From positions 4,590,501 through 4,654,500 of the forward strand of contig NC_088311.1 in NCBI RefSeq assembly GCF_910592395.1: DNA of 64,000 nucleotides. The letters are read 5' to 3'. The notes beneath the pieces are model-generated. The model was not told the DNA's origin and searched no databases. It worked only from the letters and a program-made list of their open reading frames with translations. Source of the DNA: Lineus longissimus (taxonomy: Eukaryota; Nemertea; Pilidiophora; Heteronemertea; Lineidae). Both the position numbers and the translations under genes were made by a program. Below, piece after piece: positions 50,547 through 60,100 of the stretch (positions are counted from its first letter, which is position 1; each line of letters begins with the position of its first letter).

Positions 50547-50658
50547 CTTTTCCATTCATTTATTCTTATTCTTCTTCTTTAGTGCAGCATGTTGGTTTAA
50601 GCCTTTTCCATTCATTTATTATTCTTCTTCTTCTTTAGTGCAGCATGATGGTTTAAGC
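50547..50658 (+). repeat. Tandem duplication of 56 bp
   Basis: Two near-identical copies of a unit beginning CTTTTCCATTCATTTATT and ending GCAGCATGNTGGTTTAAG. The differences are a few bases and a TTC-repeat shift. It carries a (TTC)n microsatellite. Confidence 0.8.
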
Positions 50659-50733
50659 CATCAAAAGTGTGAGTGCATTTCCATTTATTATGACCTCAGT
50701 AATCAGGATACATCCTATTATGGACATCATCTG

Positions 50734-51042
50734 TCAGTCTGAAGGTTTTCCTTGATTTGAGAGGTTCTTAGTGGCAGTCCTTGTGATTTTCCTTTGCCAT
50801 GTCATGCAAAAGTTTTTTCCAATATGATGCATTGTACCACAATTAGGGCAGATTGTTTTTATGGCACGTGATTGTAAATAAACCTTACAAAAGGAGCAAA
50901 TGTTAAGGATTGGCCACCGGCACTTTATTCTGAAAACGCAACATGATGCATAACATAAGTTACGGCAATGTTTTGTCCAGTATGTTTTTATGGTATTTGA
51001 CTTTGTCGTTTGAGCACCTCCGAGACACACATACACCGTCAA
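50734..51042 (-). pseudogene. Cysteine-rich open frame of unknown family
   Basis: 102 codons are open on the minus strand. The translation has ordered pairs of cysteines (NICSFCK, then ICPNCG, then NFCMTW) with basic spacers (YLQSRAIKT, RKITRTATKN), and an earlier CYASCC. The spacing CxxC-x14-CxxC-x10-C looks like a zinc-binding module that has lost one Cys. No start, splice or promoter context is convincing. It could be a relic of a mobile-element or duplicated gene, or chance. I do not recognise it. Confidence 0.3.
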
Positions 51043-52444
51043 AAGGCTGAAAATTAGTACATTTTGTGTCCAGGCCCTGTTTTACCCTTCTAGGCCTTCT
51101 ATACATTCACAACATTTATATTAGCCCTGCCTAATTTCCTATTACATTGATAAAAATGTCATTGCGCACAGTGACCAGACCATGCAAAAAATATGTGTTT
51201 GACTTGTGACAGTGTTACTTGGAGTACTATGTATTATGGAGGCCGACATGGCATGTATGTGACCCATCACACCAAAACGAGGCGCATTAGCTGGTCATGA
51301 TTCTGCTCCTGAAGCTCCAATCCATCACAATTCCCCCTCCATATAACAAGAGCATGACTCATTGCACAAATCACCAATTACCCCGTCGACTTGCACAGAA
51401 TCAAAAAAGCCAATTAATTCAGATTTATTTTTTCCTGATTGCCTGAAAATATCATAATATCTGCTAAAACAATGCCCAGAATAATCACGAGTAATATCCG
51501 CATTGAGTAATTATTTGGTGATTTTGACATCATTTTGACTCCATTGTAGTAGTGTGCATGCTGAAAAAAACACTTTTTTGGTATAAATTGGAGTAAAATG
51601 AGCGGCAAGTTGTGTACTCCAGACAGTATGAATATGTGTGTTGAATACTGATGCTAATTTTATAGTGTGGTCTTTCTTTTTCACTTGACACTGTGTAAAC
51701 TGCAATGTCATCTTGTAGACAAAGCTTGAAATCATTGGTGGCAGGCAAATATTGTCTACCTCAAGTTTGGTGAGGTCTTGTCAGTTAACTGGTGCGGTGG
51801 TATTGCTTCACATGAGTTTATCTGATATTAAACCATTTATGTCTGGTCAAGAGCAAGGAGTGAAGCGGCACTATAAAAAGATAGTGACTTGCTTTTATGC
51901 TGATTTCCTGTGATAAAGTTCTATCAACGGATTTTGCCACACTATTTGTGCACTTGTTTCATACATCTCAGGTGACAGCACTATTTTGTCTCCTGCTGAT
52001 TCATGTTTCCAGTTGAAATTCCTCCATCTGGGTCAAAGGCAATTAGGTAAAGAGTTCATTACTAATTAAGCTTATTTGATTAGATCTAATGAGCCCATTG
52101 CAAGTGCGGGTTGCTACGTTTATTCTGCGAAACATTTAAAACTGTCTCATATCTGCACTTCATATATAAAAGGCCTATAAAGCTTTGAATAGTCCAGCAG
52201 TCTGTGCCTGGGAACTGATGAATGTTTTTAAGTTGGTCATTTTTCGTTTCGGGTACTGCCATAGCCAAGGGCCTGAGGTGGGTTGTGGAAATAAGTCACC
52301 CTGGAGTGTGTTGTTGTTCTGTCATCAACGAGGCTTTCTCCACCATCACAACATGACACTGACAATGTGCATTCCATTGTGTACCCAGTGCACATCTTTT
52401 TTCTCTGCTCTTGATTTATTGCTTTCTGTCTTGTGTCTTTACAG

Positions 52445-52493
52445 AAGTAATGGTGTGGTGACTCATTGGAATCAGCCTGAATAGAAACACAAG
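52445..52493 (+). other. KANK: KANK 5'UTR part of the start exon
   Basis: A good acceptor (TTGTGTCTTTACAG) ends at 52444, followed by 49 nt containing stops in all useful frames and then ATG at 52494 in the context CAAGATGGCA. At least one upstream noncoding exon is therefore expected. Confidence 0.6.
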
Positions 52494-54174
52494 ATGGCAG
52501 ACACCACACAGGAATATCGTTTCCCACTGCCAAATGAGCTCGAGAGCCTCAACAGTTATGGACAAACAGGACACTATGGGCAGCTTGGTGGACCTGGGCA
52601 ACAGGCTCAACATGGGCAAGGACAGACTCGTCAACATGGGCAGTTCGGCCAACCTGGGGTAATGAGCCAACCTGGGGTAATGGGCCAACCTGGTCATATG
52701 GGCCAACCCGGGGTAATCAGCCAACCTGGGGTAATGGGCCAACCTGGTCATATGGGCCAACCTGGTCTAATGGGTCAACATGGTCAGATTGGTCAGATTG
52801 AGCAAAGTGGTCAGTATGGACAAGTTGCTCACCATGGGCAACCCCGTCAACATTCCTACAGAACTGAACAACGACAAGTTCACCACACCGTTTCAAGCAG
52901 CAGCACTGGCTCTGTCCATGGGGTACCAGATGTTTTAGGGCAGTACACTAATAGGGCGGGAGCATTGCTACAAGGACCTGCAGCAATGCCTGATGTTGAT
53001 TTCCCACCAGATGTCGCTGCTATGATGTTAGTCGACAATGATAACCAGAAATATGACATCAATGAAAAGCATCATGATGTCGTCCATGGGCCGCATGGCA
53101 GTACAGAGATGTTCAGCAAGCATCAGAAACGCACAGGAGTAAATAGCATGTACGAAAACCAGGAGATGATGACTTTTTCCACGCAACAATATGATTCGTC
53201 AGACCCATCTCAGGACGATACGGCTGGTGAAGACCAGTATGTTTTACGGCTTGTCGGAGCCACAGACGTTGAAACTGGGGACCACATAGGATACAGTTCG
53301 AATGTTACCTTCGGAACAGATACTCCCTCTGATGACAGTTTAAGTAGTTTTACTCGTGTAAACCAGCAAAACAGTGTAAGCTCACAAAGCCAGCAAAACA
53401 GGTATGACTCCATGCATAGGAGCTTTTCCGAAACAAGTAATGTACAAACTTTTTCTCAGCACCTAGCAAAAATAGGCCAGACTGAGATGGAAGCGGTTTC
53501 TTTGGAGAGTTTGGCGTCCTTTACTCAGCAGCAGGCAAAGCAATGGGACGATAGTCCATCGGATGACAGTCTGAGTGCCTATGAGCAGCGGCAGACAAAG
53601 GTTGGTTTAACAAGGACGACGGAGACTACGAGACACAGTACTGACAAGGTACACACCCTACCTCTGCAAAAACCAAAGTACGACACGTCTCAAAGTCTTC
53701 CGCCTGAAAAACCGCATTTTAACACCATGCGTCACCTAGTGTCTGAATCAAGTATCAACCAGGATGTTAAAAATTCGCATGTGAGGACTCATTCCGATCA
53801 AACATTCCAGGCACCTGATGAGAAAGACCTATCAAATCGCAATATAAAGGAGTACTTCTCATACGACGTTCGACCTGTTCCGGATATGTCACCGGCGTCA
53901 AGTGTTACTGGCTCTAGAATTAATGTTAGAGTGAACATTACTGAACCTCCCCCAAAAGTGCAATCTGAGACTGTGGAGCGAACATCATCAACAACTACGC
54001 AGATGGTTCAGGGGGTGGAGCAGAAAGTGACGCGCCGTCCTCCTCCTCCACCTGTGATGCCGAAACCCAAGACGCCTGACGCAACTACACGAGGCTATGA
54101 CTTTACCGAGCGGTTAGTTATACGGGGTGTGATACCGGTTGAGGATCAAGCCATGTCGGAGGAGAGCCCCGATG
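52494..54174 (+). CDS. KANK: KANK N-terminal extension exon
   Basis: 560 codons plus one base, starting MADTTQEYRFPLPNELESL. The beginning is Gln/Gly/Met/Pro-rich with short repeats (MGQPGHMGQPG). The rest is polar and disordered-looking, with a twice-used motif TPSDDSLSSF / SPSDDSLSAY near residues 278 and 358 and a proline run RRPPPPPVMPKPK near residue 515, a possible SH3, WW or profilin ligand. None of this is part of the KN motif known from vertebrates. The donor GATG|GTAAGA fits the KN exon in phase. It could be an isoform-specific 5' exon. Confidence 0.85.
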
Positions 54175-57100
54175 GTAAGAATATTTGGCTCTTGTTTAGT
54201 AATGTACAGTACCTTATATCTTTGCATTGAGGGGTCTTTCAGATTTCTTGAAGAAGTATTGGAGTGGAGGGTGGAGGGAAGTAAGTACCAGTGGCGTTAA
54301 GTGGCTTGCTCAAGTACCATCATTGGTACAAAGACGAAACAGTGTTGAGCCTACCAAGAGTCGCACCCTTGACTTCTTGATTATGTGCCCGGTGTGCTTA
54401 TGCCATTCTAGAACAGCAAACTAGTATACTCGAGCTTTTTGTCCTGTTAGTCTGTCCCACAAAGTTTTATAACAAAATAAGTGTTAAGCTTTCAATGCCG
54501 GTAGAATCTATTTTGTTGATTCAGTGTAAAGTGGATCATCAGGCCACAGGCTTGGTCTTGATATTGCACTGTGTGTTCTGTGCTGATGAATTGAGTATTG
54601 GCCATCCTTTGAAATATTTGGCTTCATGCTGTTCTAGATAATTTATTATATGGGTGAAAATAAGTGCCTTCTGTGTTCATGATATGAATGAATATTCTAT
54701 ATGGGCCTACTTTGTAAACAGGTCACTGGCCAAAACAGTGACGAGTCCCCCTTTTGCTCACATTTATTCAAGCGTATAGCAGAAGTTTCAATAAAGCCAT
54801 TTTCATGTAACAATGAAATTCCTTAGCCTCTCCAGACTTCCAGTCCCTCTTTTGGAAGTTGTACTCCACCTGTCCAAAAGCGATGAACTGTGTGAGTCCG
54901 ACTCCCAATAAATTTTTTCTGTTTGGAACATTCATTATAAGATGGCTGTCGAATTACTATGCAGAGTAGAAGTCTTGAAACATGATGCAGTTTTTTTTGA
55001 GTAAATAGCTCACAACAACAATTTACATCCATTATTTTGACTTCAAAGATGGTGACCTGAATCTAACATTGTGCAGACAGCATGCAAAATATGAATTACA
55101 TGTAAATCAGGCTACAAAGGTGTTTAAAGGCCACAGGCTTTCATCATTCTCACCTGAACAATCATTCAGAGAGTTCATCGGCACACCTTACTATCAAAGA
55201 GCTTCCATGCCATCTAGTGTTGGGAAAATGAACATTGATTTAGAGGAGCTGATGGTTGCATCGCTCCCTGCTGGATACCTTGACAGTGCGCCTGTGTTCG
55301 AGCCATTTGAAGCGAAATACAAACAACTTTTCCCATGAATTTTATGCTTTTTGCGTGCAGTGACATTTTTTCCTGAAATGAGTATAAAAGCCATGGTCCC
55401 TTGTACCTTGCCAGAGCAAATAAAGATCCTTTGCCACCTGGTTGCTTTGGTGTTGCATATTGTTCCTGAAACACTGTATACCAATGCATGTGTTTTTTTT
55501 GGTGTCTTTTCAGTTACAAGTGATGTGTTCTACCAATGCATGTGTTTTTGTTTGTGTCTTTTCAGTTACAAGTGATGTGTTCGACCCTGACATAGAAGCC
55601 ATGCTGATGGGTGCAGGACAACAACCACCTAAACAGGGTGAAGAGCATATTGAGTACGTTGATGGGAGGTGCTCATGCTGTCCCTATGGTTATCACATCG
55701 ACTTGACTTTCTTGGGACACATGGCGGATAAGGAAAACCTCTTAAAGCTGAAGAAGATAAAACGAAACAAACGAAACCTGCGGAAGTCAATGGAAGTTTA
55801 CATGCAGTCTCAGGACTCCGACAACCAAGCACCACCTCCTGATCTTGTGCATAATGAATCTCTTCTAACAATGGTCGAACAGGATGAAAAGGCCACGAAA
55901 CGAATTCTCAGTGAAATCGATTCCTCAGTGAATGAAACTATAGAATCTATAGACACCCTAATAAAATCTGGTCCACCGCAAAAACGGCCAAAGCCACCTG
56001 ATCCCTGTGACAGTGACTTTAGTGTCAGTTCTGGTCCACAGAACACCTCCTCACCAAGACCGGCTCAGTCATTGAACACTAGTGGGTCAACAAGTTCTCT
56101 GTCTTCCTTAGACTCCACTGATAAAAATGCTCCACAAACATTAGTCCAAAAAACCCAGAACCAGAGGAGTAACTTGCACACAGAACACCATAGTACTACA
56201 ACAAACATTACCAACATTATAACATCACAACAAATTGCTAAAAGTGTGGAAGACTGTTTGAATGAGGGTGCTGCACCTTCAGCTGATCCAAATGTTGTCA
56301 CCCCAGACCAACTCCAGGCAATCCGTGATCAAATGAAGCTGAGTTTACAGAGAATGCGAGATTTGGAGGAGCAAGTGAAAGCCATTCCAGTGCTGCAGGT
56401 GCGAATCTCTGTGTTGAAGGAAGAGAAACGGCTACTGATGTTGCAAATGGAGGCTCAGAAAAATAGGAAGCCACCTACAAGTAACACACGGTCCATAGGT
56501 GTTGAGACCGACAAGAAGCCAAGAATGCGTTCAGTTGGCATCGAGGCGAACCAAAAGCCAACGATGTGGTCTGTGGGTGTTGGAGAGTGTACAGTAGATG
56601 AACCTGAAAGCACTACCACTGGGCGACGATCACGGAGCCAGTCACCATCAGGACGATCATTTGAGATAACTGAGTTCCAGTCATACAGGAGAAATAATCT
56701 GACATCAATGAATAAGTACTTTGGGAAGACTGGCAGTGGAAGGTCAACTCCGACTTTTGATGGGGCTGAAACAGTTGATTCTGCAGTCGGAGATGGCGAT
56801 GTCTCAAAGATCTACTATATCCAACCAGACCTTGTTACAGAGGCACAGTTCTCCTTGGAAATGAATAGTCTTAGACCTGATCATGTCCCTGAACTCATCA
56901 GGTCTATGGACAAGGAGCAGGAAGAATTTGATGCTCTTGAGCGTGCGTTGGCTACTCCAGTGGATGAAAAAATGGCCCAATACTCAACACAACCGACTTC
57001 AAGGAGGCCTAACGAAAGGAGTGAAGAGTTTATCAGTCTTAAACAAGCACCACAGCAAGAGTTCGCACAAGATATTGATGAAATGGTTGTGCCAACTTAT

Positions 57101-60100
57101 GTCAAACCTCGATATATGGGCAATGTTCCGATTGTTTCTGATAGCGTTCTGAAGAAAGAGAGTTTGCATCCTGAAGAAGAAGCTGTGGATCTGTCGTCTG
57201 CCCCGTTGCAGGAGAGTCAGCCAGTGGAAGATGTGGTTGATGCAGAAAGTGTCAACGATATTCAGCAGCCCGGTAGGTTACGTGAATCCCATACCGCTGA
57301 ATACACTCATGTTCATGAGAAGGAGGTGGTTTACGTAAATCAAGCGGAGGTCAAGGTCGCACCAAGAGAGGTCAAGCAGAACATTGTCATGATTTCCAAA
57401 TCACCAGAGTTAAAAAAGGCATCAAGAACTATTGGCGTTGGCGATGGTAACGTGTTTGAACAACCAAAACCAAAGATCATCAAACCAGTCAAACCACAGA
57501 CCCGAAGTGTAGGATCGATAGTCCAGGCTGCAACACGGGATGTCGGGATAATGTTTGAGTCAAAGGCACCAGAGAAGCCCAAGCCAGAGACAAGGGAAAT
57601 AGGTGTGGGAATTGGTGACCTTGATGAGATGAAGCTTATTGAGGTCGGAGAGTTTGGAGAGTACTATCATACTGTACCAATGACTGAAGAAGTTATGCAA
57701 GATCGACAACAACAACTTGAGAAACAACAGCGAGAATCTGGTGTGGTCAGCCAAAACCAAAGTGGTGGCCAATCATTTGGTCAGCGGACCATCAGGACTA
57801 CCAGCTCCTCATCTTATTCAGAACGTAGAAATATTTTGTTGCAGGAAGAAAAGATAAAGACTGCCTTGAGAGACGCGTTGCATCGGTCAGTCAAGAGTGT
57901 CGCCATTATGTGTAAGATGTCTTCTCATGATAAAGGATGTTCGACAGACTTAGTAAAGAAGTGGGATAAAGGATGTGGAGATGATACTGTCGACGTGGAT
58001 ATCCGGCCAGCAACTGAGATTCGCTCCATTGGCATTGATGTCAAACCGCAACGTATTAACAAATCTACCGCAATAGATAAACCATTCTCTTATAATGCCA
58101 TGACGAACACCCCTATTTCTCAACTGAAGGATAAGTCTACAAACACTGCAAAAGTTCAGACCTACCCTGCATCTATTCAAACAGAGGTCAAACGCACCTA
58201 CAGTGTAAATCTTGGGACCGATATGAAAGTCTTCATGGCAATGGACCAGATTAAGAACACTGCTGTGAACACTGATACACCTACGTTAAGAAGCGCTGAA
58301 ACCAACACCGAAAGGAAAGCGCTGAAGAGTGAAAACTATGACTTTTCTATATATTTTCGGGAGGGTACTTCAAACACTTTAGAAACGTCTGCAAAGGACT
58401 TGAAATTGACAGATCGGGGTCAGAATACTATGAAACCTGAAGCAAGAGATAAGGAGATTGAGGAACGGATTGCTTCTGAAAAAGCTAGAGTTGCAATGTA
58501 TGCACCATCTAATGGTCATGATAGTGCTGATGGGGAAGTAGGGTCAGGTTCGCACTCTGTTACCACACGTACTGTCGGATACGAAACTAGTCCTCAGGTT
58601 ATTGTGAATAGGCGCGTCGTTAGTCAAGAGTATACAGAATCTACAGAAGGTTCAATGCCTATTGGTGGCTTCTCTCAATCAGCTGGTGGTCATAAGACAA
58701 GCGATGGTTTCAATGGATCATCTGGCGGTAATGTGTCCGGCAGCCTCAGTGGATCCTCAGGAAGTGGTGTCAGTGGATCATCTGGTGGTAATATGTCAGG
58801 CAGCCTCAGTGGATCATCAAGCAGTGGGTTCAGTGGATCATCTGGTAGTAATATGTCAAGTGGCTTCAGTGGATCATCAAGCAGTGGCTCCAGTGGATCA
58901 TCTGGTAGTAATATGTCAAGTGGCTTCAGTGGATCATCAAGCAGTGGCTCCAGTGGATCATCTGGTGATAATATGTCAAGTGGCCTCAGTGGATCATCAA
59001 GCAGTGGGTTCAGTGGATCATCTGGTAGTAATATGTCAAGTGGCTTCAGTGGATCATCAAGCAGTGGCTCAAGTAGATCATCTGGGGGTAGTATGTCGGG
59101 CGGCTTCAGTGGATCATCAAGCAGTGGGTTCAGTGGATCATCTGTTGGTAATATGTCAAGTGGCCTCAGTGGATCATCAAGCAGTGGCTCCAGTGGATCA
59201 TCTGGGGGTAATATGTCGGATGGCTTCAGTGGCTCATCAAGCACTAGGTTCAGTGGATCATCTGGTAGTAATATGTCAAGTGGCGGCCGTGCGGAATCAG
59301 ATGGTTCTACATCTAGAAATGTTGAAACTGTTACACGTTCTACCATCAGCAATTTACAAATGGGTAGTGGATCATCTCGGAGTGCTCGCATGTCAGGTTA
59401 TGGCGTCTCTGACACATTCCCAGGTGGTCGATTCACTAAATCGTCAAGCAGTCTGGTGTCAAGTGGCGGTGCTGTGTCAGGAGATGGTTCAGCAAATAGT
59501 TCCGCTGATAGATCGGTTGAAACTGTAAGAGGTTCAGCTGGCCCCACTTTACAAATGGGTTTCAATATGTCTGCTGCCTCAGGTACAGGCGGTGAAATGG
59601 ACAGTTTAGGAGCTCATGTGCAAAGAGACTCAGGATCTTCAAAGATGAGTTCATCGGGTAGCTTTACGCAAACAGTGTCACTTTCAACTGGGGGAACTGG
59701 AGCAGAACACTCAACAGCAGCTATTAATTTGTCAGGCGGACATTCCAGTTCAACAACAGAAAGTAGTGGATCATCTTTGAGGGAACCGTTAAGCTTGCCT
59801 TCAGACTCATACAGAGAAACTGACATCATTGACAGCGAAGTCTCAAGTGATCTTTCATCTGCTCCTAGTGTAGATGCTGGACTGAGTTTGTCTGGAGGGA
59901 ACATCTCCACATCTGGATCAGTTGGGACATTATCGAGTGGGAGTTCCTCTTTAGACGGAGTTTCTGCTGGAGGTCAGTTTGTTGCAAAGAAACCAGGATC
60001 CCTAAACTTGAGTGGGAATAGTTCTAGTACCACCAGTCATGCCCAGTTTTCCACCTCCAGTGTGGTGGGTTCCGGAGAGACCAGGATAAGTCCTTCAAGT

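Larger units (their letters stand above)
36329..52444 (+). other. Mostly noncoding stretch, probably the long 5' intron region of KANK
   Basis: No conserved coding sequence was recognised in these 16 kb. It contains foldback MITEs (36858-38426), candidate small exons (41310, 42165, 49227), local repeats (42451, 50547), homopolymer tracts (44683, 47119), a LINE relic (47400) and an unassigned Cys-rich minus-strand open frame (50734). Remaining parts show nothing I can support. Confidence 0.5.

Noticed and set aside
55069-55338. 89-codon open frame in the KANK intron
   Set aside because: Composition is protein-like, but no convincing acceptor in phase with the preceding donor and no donor. Noted under the intron rather than called.
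58662-59528. 288-codon + strand frame and a 233-codon minus-strand frame over the KANK repeat
   Set aside because: Both are by-products of a stop-free 60-bp repeat. The KN-containing frame has the KANK hallmarks and continues far on both sides.
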